From: Methylotenera mobilis JLW8
GTDB lineage: Bacteria; Pseudomonadota; Gammaproteobacteria; Burkholderiales; Methylophilaceae
Direction: 5' to 3'
DNA length: 64,000 bases
Assembly (NCBI RefSeq): GCF_000023705.1
Contig: NC_012968.1
Location: forward strand, 1,984,001-2,048,000
The position numbers were made by a program, and so were the translations under genes. The notes beneath the pieces were generated by a model that had not been told where the DNA came from, made no database searches, and worked only from the letters and a program-made list of their open reading frames with translations. Below are positions 28,967-38,320 of this stretch, piece after piece (position 1 is the first letter of the stretch; every line of letters begins with the position of its first letter).

Positions 28967-29423
28967 AAGCAGAGCTGCTGAAAGGCTGCGACGTCAGCAA
29001 TCAGTGGCTGGATCGGTGTATGTCTATATCAGAACCAGCCCATTCAAATTGGATGAGGCGTTCTATAGCAGCGGCATGACGGTGCCATTACCTAGTCCAA
29101 CGTATGATAGCAGGTAGCTTGCAAACGTCGCGCTATGGGCCTTAAAACAGCTTTACAGATCCCATTACAACTACGCAAAGGCATGTGTAATGCTCAGTGA
29201 ACTTGTGCCGATAACTGGTGCGCAGATGGATATGTTTACCAAGACGGAAATATCAGACAAATCCGCTATGCTGATGCAGACGATGGATAGCATTAACCGT
29301 AAGATGGGAAAAGAATCTATCAAGCTTGCAAGAGAGGGATTCAAAAGACCGTGGAGGATGCGGCAGGAGAATAAGAGTCCAAGTTATACGTCTGACTGAG
29401 AACAACTGGTGATTGTAAAATAA
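28967..29423 (+). pseudogene. umuC: Remnant of umuC (DNA polymerase V / Y-family polymerase, C-terminal part)
   Basis: Starting at the right IS boundary, the frame from 28968 reads AAERLRRQQSVAGSVYVYIR, then TSPFKLDEAFYSSG and PSPTYDSR, then a TAG stop (29115–29117). It continues as LANVALWALKQLYRSHYNYA, then KACVMLSELVP, QMDMFTK and MDSINRKMGKESIKLAREG, a TGA at 29397 in the place of the usual Trp, and finally EQLVIVK and TAA. This is the UmuC little-finger and C-terminal region. The N-terminal two thirds are missing and two in-frame stops are present, so it cannot be functional. Confidence 0.85.
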
Positions 29424-29919
29424 TGACGATAAATGGGACAAATTTAATAAAAAATCAGTAAAAAATTACATCCTATTGCGTTTTATCTGTAGGTTCATGA
29501 ATTAGTTAACTAATTTAACATTTATCGGCTAATGAAATGCAATAGAAACGCAAGTGAAATGCAATAGGATTTTGATGTTTTTCAGATTAGCGTAAATAGC
29601 TGAATAATCGGATGTCGTAATCATTAATGTAAGAGTCCAAAAGCTATGCTTATTTAATTTTTGATTTCTTAAAAATTTATCTTATACAAGAGAATTGACT
29701 ATCAACTAAACAATCATAGTGGAAAGCAAAATTAAATAGGTTTACTATCGAACTGAAAAAATAAGTCTCTATTATTCAAGAGAGTAAAAATATAAAAACA
29801 TGGCCTAATAAATATGAATTAATCAGTAAAAATAAATCCTCTAAGAAAAACACCTTATCTGAATATTTCATAATCAGAGTTTTCAGAAGTATCGTAAAAA
29901 TAAAAAGGAATAAGCAAGG
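29424..29919. other. AT-rich leader upstream of the MORC/Z1 operon with palindrome and repeats
   Basis: No gene is seen. A perfect 16-bp palindrome AATTAGTTAACTAATT lies at 29500–29515. It is flanked by TCCTATTGC (29471–29479) and its inverted copy GCAATAGGA (29561–29569), and TGAAATGCAATAG occurs twice (29533–29545 and 29556–29568, 23 bp apart). These look like protein-binding sites, perhaps for a regulator of the operon or remains of recombination arms. An AAAGGA motif sits about 15 bases before the ATG at 29920. Confidence 0.45.
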
Positions 29920-31350
29920 ATGCACGATATATATGAATCAACGGTTGTAAATCCTAATGTTGCCAACTTAATAACTTCACTAAGAGATATCGGCTATAAC
30001 TTTGAAATTGCTATAGCCGATATTGTTGACAACAGCATTTCTGCAGATTGCAAGAATGTTGAAATTTTCGCACTTCAATACCCAGAAAACAAAGTATGCA
30101 TTCTAGATGATGGCGACGGAATGGATGAAGCTGAACTAATTGAAGCGATGAGATTAGCAACGCAACACCCATTAATTGAACGCTCAGAGAGAGATTTAGG
30201 TAGATTTGGCCTTGGTCTCAAAACGGCATCTTTTTCCCAGTGCAAGAAACTCACAGTTGCATCTAAAAAAAATGAGATTATAAATATTAGGCAGTGGGAT
30301 CTTGAGTTCATTTCAAAAAAAAATGAATGGCTTTTACTTACACCTGATTTATTCTCCTATGGAAAATTGCCGGCATTTGATTTGTTGAAAAAATCACAAA
30401 GTGGAACGCTAGTGATTTGGGAGGATTTGGATAGGATAGAAGGTTTCGAATTCAGTTCTTTAATTGACAAATTGCGCTCGCATCTATCATTAGTTTTCCA
30501 TAGATTTATGGAAGCTACAGGAAATAAAAAGCTTAAAATTTCCATCAACAATCATTCACTGGAACCCTTTAATCCATTTAATGTAACTCATAATGCAACG
30601 CAACAAATTAATGAAGAAAAAATTAAAGTTTTCGACGAATTTGTAGCAATACAACCCTATATTCTTCCTCATCATTCTAAAATCTCCCAGCAAGAATTTG
30701 AGAGATATGCAACTGAAGACGGCTATACAAAATCACAAGGCTTTTATCTGTATAGGGGTAATAGACTATTAATTTATGGCACTTGGTGGGGGCTTCATAA
30801 AATGAGTGATGCCCATAAACTAGTTCGAATTCGCATAGATATATCAAATACCCAAGACACCTACTGGGGTATTGATATAAAAAAATCAACTGCAAAGCCA
30901 GTCGGTATTATTAGGGACGATTTGAAACGAATTATTGCTCAAGTAACTGAGAAAGGATCTAGACCATTTACAGGAAGAGGTAAAAAAATTGAAGATAAAA
31001 CAACTAAAAATTTTTGGCTTTTAAAGCCCGAGTCAGATTCCATTAGTTTCATATTGGATTTAGAACATCCAATCCTTCAAAGTATCCTAATTTCTCTAAA
31101 TGAAGATGCCCGTCAATTATTAATTCTTTATTTAAAGGGAGTACAGGCCTATCTACCACTAGATGCTATCCAGGCGCAATTGAATCAAAACCCACACGCT
31201 ATAAAACAAGATGAACTTATAGCCGAAAATGATATTTACAAACTCATTGAAATTATAAATGGAATGAATTTGGACCAAGACGCAATCTCGTTATTACTAA
31301 AAACGGAAGTTTTAAAAAAACATAACAATTTATTAGGTTTAGAGAAATGA
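29920..31350 (+). CDS. MORC/MutL-like GHKL ATPase of a predicted restriction system
   Basis: The 476-residue protein has a GHKL ATPase domain at the N terminus. The N-box region is FEIAIADIVDNSISADCK, the G1 region DDGDGMDEAELIEAM, and the lid and G2 region DLGRFGLGLKTASFSQCK. A transducer-like domain and a helical tail follow. Iyer and Aravind described such MutL/MORC homologues in restriction–modification-like operons with Z1 helicases and nucleases. It is the first of a tight operon, overlapping the next gene by ATGA. It probably acts as a DNA clamp or motor that controls nuclease action; inference from family. Confidence 0.88.
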   Translation: MHDIYESTVVNPNVANLITSLRDIGYNFEIAIADIVDNSISADCKNVEIFALQYPENKVCILDDGDGMDEAELIEAMRLATQHPLIERSERDLGRFGLGLKTASFSQCKKLTVASKKNEIINIRQWDLEFISKKNEWLLLTPDLFSYGKLPAFDLLKKSQSGTLVIWEDLDRIEGFEFSSLIDKLRSHLSLVFHRFMEATGNKKLKISINNHSLEPFNPFNVTHNATQQINEEKIKVFDEFVAIQPYILPHHSKISQQEFERYATEDGYTKSQGFYLYRGNRLLIYGTWWGLHKMSDAHKLVRIRIDISNTQDTYWGIDIKKSTAKPVGIIRDDLKRIIAQVTEKGSRPFTGRGKKIEDKTTKNFWLLKPESDSISFILDLEHPILQSILISLNEDARQLLILYLKGVQAYLPLDAIQAQLNQNPHAIKQDELIAENDIYKLIEIINGMNLDQDAISLLLKTEVLKKHNNLLGLEK

Positions 31351-34001
31351 ATAATTCATACCAACGTATTAAAGATTTTATTTTTGGCAACTTAAGAAAA
31401 CAACCTGCGCCAATTCCTGACAGTCTTATTCGAAATGAGATAGATTCAGTTAAAAAGCTGATAAATCAGCTAGGTCTTGAAATATTTGCAAAATTTCTTG
31501 CTGACAAATCTATTTTACAAGAGCTTTCTAATAGTGATTGGGAAAGGATGGAGTATGAGCTTGAGACACAATTTGACGTCAAAATGGCTGAAGGATTCTT
31601 AATAAAGGATACATCCCAAATAAACAGAGACCCTTATTGGTGGACGAGTAAGGCAAAGCAAACTTGCGATAGTTTTTATTGGGATCGTTATGAAAACTAT
31701 CTTAATAACACTCTAAATGATGAGGTAATTAAAACCATAAATAAAGACACTGATGTTGTAATGGACAATATAGAAGACCCATCTATTGACACGTTTAGTA
31801 GGTATGGGATGGTTGTTGGGCATGTTCAATCAGGTAAAACTGGTAATTACTCAGCTTTAATCTGTAAAGCTGCTGACGCAGGATACAACTTTATTGTTGT
31901 AATTGCAGGCGGAATGAACAATCTACGTGACCAAACACAAGAAAGACTTAATGAATCTTTTGTCGGTCAAGACATGGGGCAACAAGTAGGCGTTGGAATT
32001 GGTAATGTAAATAGAACAAAATTACCTATTAGTCTAACGACTAAGGAGAAAGATTTTAATAAGCAAGATGCAGATAAAAATGCTCAAGGATTAAATTTTG
32101 ATAATATAAAAGCACCAATTCTTTTGGTAATTAAAAAAAATACAAAAACATTATCGAATGTAATTGGATGGTTAGAAAAACAATATAAAAACCAAATTGC
32201 CAAGCACTCCATGTTGGTTATCGACGATGAATCAGATTATGCATCTATAAATACGAAAGAAGAAAATGATCCAACAAAAATTAATGAGAGAATCAGAAAG
32301 CTTATTAGTTTATTTAAGAAAAGTGCATATGTAGCTTATACCGCCACACCATATGCAAATATTTTTATTGACCATCAGGTAGGTCATGATGAGCTTGGTA
32401 AGGACTTATTTCCCCGAGATTTCATATATGCACTAGATGCACCGACAAATTATTTTGGGGCTAGAAAAATATTTTTGGATCCAGAGAGAAAAAACTTAAT
32501 TTCTATAGATGATTATTTAGAAACTTTCCCACAAAAACATAAAAAAGATTGGTATGTCATAGGTTTACCTGAAAGCTTAAAAGATGCCACAAGACACTTC
32601 TTATTGAATATTGCCATACGTTATTTACGTGGTCAGGGAAGCATGCATAACAGCATGCTGGTTCATGCATCAAGGTTCACCAATGTTCACCAACGCCTTA
32701 GTAGCTTAGTAGAGAGCTATTTGAGTCAAATTAAACGGGAAGTTAAATCATACGGAAAATTACCAGATGCTTCTCAACAAAGTTTATTAATCTCAGATAT
32801 TAAAAAAACTTATGATATTTATCTAAGCAAACAAGAGTTTGAATGGGAAGAGGTATTAATAACGCTTACAAATCTAGTTTCCAATGTAGTTGTTCGCGAG
32901 GTGCATCAAAGTACAACTGTTCCGCTTGTGTATAGAAAAGACATGCCAACGAATGCAATTGTGATCGGCGGAACTAGTTTGTCTAGGGGTTACACACTTG
33001 AAGGTTTGAGTATTAGCTATTTCCTCAGGAATACAATTTTTTATGACACCTTGATGCAAATGGGTAGGTGGTTTGGTTACAGAACAGGTTATGAGGACTT
33101 ATGTAAAATCTATTTACCAGACCTTTCAATTGAAAGTTTTGGTCAAATTATTGAAGCAACTGAAGACTTAATAGATGACTTCAAACGAATGTCAGCAGAA
33201 CAAATGACCCCAGAGCAGTTTGGATTAGCAGTTAAATACCATCCTGACAGTGGCTTGCAGGTAACGGCCAGAAATAAACAAAAAAATGCCAAAGATATTT
33301 ATTTTGAAATGAAATTGGATGGGCATTCCAAAGAAACTGCATGGCTGATAAAAAATGAAGAGCAGTCAAAAGAAAACATAGAATTAATTGTATCCACTCT
33401 TAAAAAGATAAATATTGATAATAAATATCAAAATAAAGGAAAAAGTTTTCTTTGGAAAAATGTTAATAAGAGCTTAATTCTACACTTGCTAACAAATTTT
33501 AATTTCTACGATGTTAATGATGAGTTAGGTTTCAGAACAAGAATGCCTATTAAGTTTATTTTGAAATATGTAGAGGATATAGATTCATATTGGGATGTTG
33601 CTTTATATAGTGGGGAAGGAGAAGAGTTTCAGGTCAATGAATTTATAAAAATAAATAAAGAAAAACGACAGTTAGATCCCAAAGGTGATCATTATGAAGT
33701 TCTGAATCGTCAAGTGTCATCTGGTTCTGCTGAATCAATTGTACTTGAGCCTGAGATTGCAAAAAGTCTTGGCAGCAAACGCAAAGACATTCGGATGAAA
33801 ATGAATAAGCCTTTGTTAATGTTACATCTGCTACAAAATAGTAATGAGTTTCCGGTTGGAAATAGTAATACGTTTGCTGCTTTTGGCATTAGCTTCCCTG
33901 GTGGGATTAATAGTGGAACTGAAAAAACAGTAAAGTTAAAAATTAATAAAGTATATCTAGAAAACATTAATGACTTAATTGATGAGGATTCTGATGACTA
34001 A
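31347..34001 (+). CDS. Z1-domain superfamily II helicase/ATPase
   Basis: The 884-residue protein has an SF2 core. Walker A is VGHVQSGKTGNYSALI, motif Ia GGMNNLRDQTQERL, Walker B SMLVIDDESDYASI, motif III AYTATPYANIFIDH, and the Z1 signature GGTSLSRGYTLEGL is followed by motif VI LMQMGRWFGYRTGYEDL. Z1 proteins are found in predicted restriction-like operons with GHKL ATPases and AIPR proteins. It probably translocates on DNA to feed or position the nuclease. Its start and stop overlap both neighbours, so the four genes form one translational unit. Confidence 0.92.
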   Translation: MNNSYQRIKDFIFGNLRKQPAPIPDSLIRNEIDSVKKLINQLGLEIFAKFLADKSILQELSNSDWERMEYELETQFDVKMAEGFLIKDTSQINRDPYWWTSKAKQTCDSFYWDRYENYLNNTLNDEVIKTINKDTDVVMDNIEDPSIDTFSRYGMVVGHVQSGKTGNYSALICKAADAGYNFIVVIAGGMNNLRDQTQERLNESFVGQDMGQQVGVGIGNVNRTKLPISLTTKEKDFNKQDADKNAQGLNFDNIKAPILLVIKKNTKTLSNVIGWLEKQYKNQIAKHSMLVIDDESDYASINTKEENDPTKINERIRKLISLFKKSAYVAYTATPYANIFIDHQVGHDELGKDLFPRDFIYALDAPTNYFGARKIFLDPERKNLISIDDYLETFPQKHKKDWYVIGLPESLKDATRHFLLNIAIRYLRGQGSMHNSMLVHASRFTNVHQRLSSLVESYLSQIKREVKSYGKLPDASQQSLLISDIKKTYDIYLSKQEFEWEEVLITLTNLVSNVVVREVHQSTTVPLVYRKDMPTNAIVIGGTSLSRGYTLEGLSISYFLRNTIFYDTLMQMGRWFGYRTGYEDLCKIYLPDLSIESFGQIIEATEDLIDDFKRMSAEQMTPEQFGLAVKYHPDSGLQVTARNKQKNAKDIYFEMKLDGHSKETAWLIKNEEQSKENIELIVSTLKKINIDNKYQNKGKSFLWKNVNKSLILHLLTNFNFYDVNDELGFRTRMPIKFILKYVEDIDSYWDVALYSGEGEEFQVNEFIKINKEKRQLDPKGDHYEVLNRQVSSGSAESIVLEPEIAKSLGSKRKDIRMKMNKPLLMLHLLQNSNEFPVGNSNTFAAFGISFPGGINSGTEKTVKLKINKVYLENINDLIDEDSDD

Positions 34002-34935
34002 CCTTACGTTACCCTGGGAGGGTATGCCAGAATCCTCTCGTCGGCGAATAAGCACCATTACAAATCATAATGTCTATTGGATAACTGACCTGGAAGGTCG
34101 CTGTGGGATATTTATTAAATCAAGATCTGAATTTGCTAATGTTAAGACGTCAATTAGCTTGAACGGAATTGATTTAATTAAAAGAAACTCAACGGGTACT
34201 GGTGAATTAATTTTATTGCTAAATGATATAAAAGATGCCCCTATATTTAATAAAATTTGTGAGGATTTAATTTCGTCTATAGAGCAGCATGAAAATAATG
34301 ATGCGATGATAATTGGTGTTGAAGTTCGGTTACAAAGATGGCAGGAGCTATTAAGAAAAGGCCATAGCAACGTAATGTCTGTGGAATTGCAGATGGGGCT
34401 TTTTTCAGAGTTGGTTTTTTTGAAAGATTATCTTTCAAGAGAATTAAATATTGAATCAGCTATAATTTCTTGGGTTGGGCCTGAATTTGATAAACAAGAT
34501 TTTTTATTTGATTCAGCAATTGTTGAAGTTAAATCCTACAGAACATCCAAAGGACAGCTTGTTGATATATCTTCAAAACAGCAACTTTATTCTGAAAAAC
34601 AACCATTATTTTTAGTTACATTTGGATTAACTCGGTCTGAAGCAGGACAAACTGTTGAGGATATTGTCTCTGAGATTCTTGAGCTTCTTGCACCAGTATC
34701 TAAATTAACTTTAGATGTTTTTAACACAAAACTTATTAATTATGGATACATACCAGAATTGAAAAATGAGCCTTACGTTGGTTTTATAATTGATAAAACT
34801 AGATTCTTTTCAATTGGAGAGGGCTTTCCTAGGATCCCATTTGATATACCGTTGGAAATTGTTAAATTAGGCTACACGATAGATTTATCTTTGTGTAATG
34901 CCTTTGAAGTTACATTCGATAATATTTTTACTTAA
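33994..34935 (+). CDS. PD-(D/E)XK-type nuclease (DUF4420-like) of the MORC/Z1 operon
   Basis: The protein of about 313 residues from the ATG at 33994 overlaps the Z1 stop. A TTG/ATG pair at 33979–33984 is an alternative start. The C-terminal half has FDKQDFLFDSAIVEVKSYRT, with acidic residues and an E-V-K, the pattern of the PD-(D/E)XK catalytic core. GMPESSRRRISTIT at the N terminus matches members annotated as PD-(D/E)XK motif protein or DUF4420. It is the likely DNA-cleaving subunit. The exact catalytic residues are inferred. Confidence 0.8.
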   Translation: MTNLTLPWEGMPESSRRRISTITNHNVYWITDLEGRCGIFIKSRSEFANVKTSISLNGIDLIKRNSTGTGELILLLNDIKDAPIFNKICEDLISSIEQHENNDAMIIGVEVRLQRWQELLRKGHSNVMSVELQMGLFSELVFLKDYLSRELNIESAIISWVGPEFDKQDFLFDSAIVEVKSYRTSKGQLVDISSKQQLYSEKQPLFLVTFGLTRSEAGQTVEDIVSEILELLAPVSKLTLDVFNTKLINYGYIPELKNEPYVGFIIDKTRFFSIGEGFPRIPFDIPLEIVKLGYTIDLSLCNAFEVTFDNIFT

Positions 34936-34944
34936 GGCCTATCT

Positions 34945-36981
34945 GTGGATATTTCACTTGAGGAGTTTCACCAAGACTTCATGCAACGAATTTATTCGGA
35001 TGCAGATAGTAGAGGTTTGTTAAGGTCACAAGCATTTTATGAAAATGTTTGTGAGGAGCTAATTGAATCAGGTGATTTAACCAATAACTATACTGTTGCA
35101 GAATATATTAAAAACAACATCCAAGTTTGTGGTTTCGACTACGACGAGGAACGTGAAGTTCTTACTTTGTTAGGCCACAAGTTTTATCAAGATGATGAAT
35201 TACAGACGATTTTATTAAGTGAAGTTTCAACAAGCTTTAGAAATCTTCGCCTATATCTGTCAAATTGCAATAATTCCAATTTTTATAAGCAATTGGAAGA
35301 GACAACCCCAGCTTATTCCATGTCGTTTCAAATCACTAATTATCTTGCTACTAATACTATAAAAAAAATCAGATTAGTATTGTTAACAGATGCAAGAACA
35401 ACTAAAAGCCTCACCCACTTAGAGTCAGAACAATTATTTGATATTGAAGTGGAGTTTAGAGTAGTTGATATTAATTACTTATATCAATTATTTAAATCTC
35501 AAAATTCTGGTGGGGACTTTGAAACAGACATTGATTTGCCATGTTTAGAAATTATTAATAACGATAAATACCAATCCTATCTTGCAGTGATTAAAGGTAC
35601 GGATTTGGTAAATATTTATAATAGATTTGGTCAGAAACTATTCGAACAAAATGTAAGAACTTTTTTACAATTTAAGGGTGCGGTAAATAAGGGATTAAGA
35701 AATACGATTCAGTATAATCCTGAGATGTTTTTTGCTTACAACAATGGCATTACAGCAACAGCTACTGAAGTCGAGATTGGTCAAGACGGACATATAAAGA
35801 AGATTAAAAATCTTCAAATTGTTAATGGCGGTCAAACTACTTCAGCAATTTATGCTGCTTGTAAAAACAGTAAATTAGACGTTAACAATGTTTCGGTGCA
35901 AATGAAACTGTCATTAGTTCGTAATCCCGATGATATTAATGACTTTGTAAGTAAAGTCTCAGAGTATGCTAATACACAAAATAAAGTAAGTTCATCAGAC
36001 TTCTACTCTAACAGCCCCCTTCATAAGGAGTTTAAAGCTTATTCAAAAAGAGTTCTTGCCCCTCAAATTGGTGGATCCCAACTTCAAACACATTGGTTTT
36101 ATGAAAGAGTTCGGGGTGAATATCTTAATGAACAAGCATATTTAACTATTGCTAAAAGACGCCAGTTTCTTTTGCAGTTTCCAAAGAATCAACTTTTTGA
36201 TAAAACTTTTTTAGCAAAAGTAGAAGTAGCATGGATGCAAAAGCCAGATGTCGTTAGCAAAGGCGCGCAAGATAGTGCAAAAGTGTTCAAAAAAGAAATT
36301 GATGATATTCTTGAAAAGAATAGTTTAGCTATTACTGAAGCATATTTTAAAAATGCTGTTTCCAAAATAATTCTTTTTAGATTTATTGAAAAGCTAATTT
36401 CACAGGCTACTTGGTATAACCAGGCATATAGGTCGCAGGCTGTTGCATATACAGTAGCCTTATTGTCATACCGAGTAAAACAAACTGGAAAGGCTTTTAA
36501 TTTTAATTCAATATGGGAGAAACAATCCCCATCCAAAGTTCTAGAGAAGATACTTAACTTAATCGCAGAGGAAATTTACTCTTATATTACAACACCAAAA
36601 GACGGATATGGTAATCCGTCTCAATGGTGTAAGCGTGAAAAGTGCTGGGAAGAAATTAAGTTGCTTCCTATCGACTTTGAAATTAGTACTGAGCTTTTAA
36701 TTGATGACGATACCAAATTGTTTATGGCTAAAGATGAAAAGAAAACAAAGCTTCTGGACAATGGTATTGAAATTCAGTCTTTTGTAGTAACTCAGGATAC
36801 CAATTTGTGGAAAGAGCTAATTAAATATTTCAGAATTGATAATAACATTTCTCAAATGCAGATGGATATTCTTAATAAGTATGCCACAGGAAGCCTGTCA
36901 TTCCCTTCTGAGAAGCAAGCCAAAATTATCTATGACTTATATAATAAAGCTTTATCAGAGGGGTTTATCTATAATTCCTAA
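34945..36981 (+). CDS. AIPR family protein
   Basis: The 678-residue protein starts at a GTG nine bases after the nuclease gene. The AIPR signature is clear: NIYNRFGQKLFEQNVRTFL, MFFAYNNGITATATE, LQIVNGGQTTSAIYAA and then VSEYANTQNKVSSSDFYSN. AIPR proteins (named from abortive infection phage resistance) are present in phage-resistance loci and in MORC/Z1-type restriction operons; the biochemical role is unclear, perhaps DNA recognition or cleavage control. It ends the tightly coupled four-gene block; the methyltransferase follows after 95 bp. Confidence 0.9.
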   Translation: MDISLEEFHQDFMQRIYSDADSRGLLRSQAFYENVCEELIESGDLTNNYTVAEYIKNNIQVCGFDYDEEREVLTLLGHKFYQDDELQTILLSEVSTSFRNLRLYLSNCNNSNFYKQLEETTPAYSMSFQITNYLATNTIKKIRLVLLTDARTTKSLTHLESEQLFDIEVEFRVVDINYLYQLFKSQNSGGDFETDIDLPCLEIINNDKYQSYLAVIKGTDLVNIYNRFGQKLFEQNVRTFLQFKGAVNKGLRNTIQYNPEMFFAYNNGITATATEVEIGQDGHIKKIKNLQIVNGGQTTSAIYAACKNSKLDVNNVSVQMKLSLVRNPDDINDFVSKVSEYANTQNKVSSSDFYSNSPLHKEFKAYSKRVLAPQIGGSQLQTHWFYERVRGEYLNEQAYLTIAKRRQFLLQFPKNQLFDKTFLAKVEVAWMQKPDVVSKGAQDSAKVFKKEIDDILEKNSLAITEAYFKNAVSKIILFRFIEKLISQATWYNQAYRSQAVAYTVALLSYRVKQTGKAFNFNSIWEKQSPSKVLEKILNLIAEEIYSYITTPKDGYGNPSQWCKREKCWEEIKLLPIDFEISTELLIDDDTKLFMAKDEKKTKLLDNGIEIQSFVVTQDTNLWKELIKYFRIDNNISQMQMDILNKYATGSLSFPSEKQAKIIYDLYNKALSEGFIYNS

Positions 36982-37076
36982 TTTCCATTTATAATTTATA
37001 GATTAGTAGATGGATGTATCTATAAGTGCCTTTTTAAGGTATGCTGCACGTCTCTTAAAATTGGTAATCAATAAAC

Positions 37077-38153
37077 ATGAAAGAACTTAAAATCGGGGAG
37101 CTTTTTTGTGGTCCAGGTGGAATTGCATATGGTGCTGAGTTAGCTAACCTTGAGCTAATTGGGCAGACAGCAACAACACTAAAGCACGCATGGGCAGTCG
37201 ATTATCACCAATCTACGGTTAAAACTTATTTAAAAAATATTAAGGGAGCAAATGAGCATACAACATTATGTTCTGACGTTCGAGATTTAAATATTCCAGA
37301 GTTAAGTAAGATTTCAGAAATTGATGGCTTCGCTTATGGTTTCCCATGCAATGACTTTAGTCGAGTAGGTGAACAAAAAGGGCTAAATGGAGAATTTGGT
37401 CCTCTTTATAAATATGGGGTTAGAGTACTGGATTCATTTAATCCTTCTTTTTTTATTGCAGAGAATGTTGGTGGTTTGAGAGGGGCGCATGAAGGACTAG
37501 CACTAAAGAAAATAATTAGTGAGTTATCTAAGGCCGGGAATGGTTACATAATTACTCCTCATTTATATAAATTTGAAGAATATGGCATTCCTCAATCTAG
37601 GCATAGAATCATATTGGTAGGTTTTAGAAGTGATTTAAATATAAAATTCTCACCGCCAGCACCGACGCACAAAGACAAACCTAACATTTGTTCAGCGGCA
37701 ATCTTAAACCCTCCAATTCCACTTAATGCATACAATAATGCTTTAACCATACAACACCCTCATATTATTGAGCGCTTAAAACATATTAAACCAGGTGAAA
37801 ATGCTTGGAATGCTAACATACCTGACCATCTTAAACTTAATGTTAAGGGAGCAAAATTAAGTCAAATTTATAAGCGACTAGATCCCAACAAACCAGCTTA
37901 TACTATTACCGGTTCCGGTGGCGGTGGAACTCATGTATATCATTGGTCTGAAAATAGAGCCTTAACTAATAGGGAAAAAGCTAGGCTACAGACTTTTCCT
38001 GATCATTATGAATTTTGCGGAAACAAAGAAGATGTTCGCCGTCAAATTGGTATGGCAGTTCCTCCAGAGGCTGCAAAGTTTCTGTTTAAAGCTATTATTA
38101 AAGCTATTGATGGAGTTAAATATGACTCTGTTTCACAGAACATAACCATATAA
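37077..38153 (+). CDS. DNA (cytosine-5-)-methyltransferase
   Basis: The 358-residue C5-MTase has motif I GELFCGPGGIAYGAELA and motif IV FAYGFPCNDFSRVGEQ with the catalytic Cys in PCN. Motif VI is FFIAENVGGLRG, motif VIII QSRHRIILVGFR, and a variable target-recognition region is followed by motif X RRQIGMAVPPEAAKFL. It marks host DNA so that the upstream MORC/Z1/nuclease/AIPR module spares it. It is preceded by a 95-bp AT-rich gap that may hold a separate promoter, useful for methylation before restriction. The target sequence cannot be predicted. Confidence 0.93.
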   Translation: MKELKIGELFCGPGGIAYGAELANLELIGQTATTLKHAWAVDYHQSTVKTYLKNIKGANEHTTLCSDVRDLNIPELSKISEIDGFAYGFPCNDFSRVGEQKGLNGEFGPLYKYGVRVLDSFNPSFFIAENVGGLRGAHEGLALKKIISELSKAGNGYIITPHLYKFEEYGIPQSRHRIILVGFRSDLNIKFSPPAPTHKDKPNICSAAILNPPIPLNAYNNALTIQHPHIIERLKHIKPGENAWNANIPDHLKLNVKGAKLSQIYKRLDPNKPAYTITGSGGGGTHVYHWSENRALTNREKARLQTFPDHYEFCGNKEDVRRQIGMAVPPEAAKFLFKAIIKAIDGVKYDSVSQNITI

Positions 38154-38320
38154 CAAACTTGCCTATATTTAACTAAAACAGTCGCTGAATTACTGTCGTA
38201 AAAAACACAAAATCGATCTGAAAAAGACCACTTTGTTTTCATAGAACAGATAGTTGGCGTCTAAATTGAGTGACCTCACAAGGCTTTTCACTCTTAATCA
38301 CGGATTGAATAACTATATGG

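Noticed and set aside
29533-29568. CRISPR-like repeat
   Set aside because: Only two copies of a 13-mer with a 10-base spacer and no cas genes; more like binding sites.
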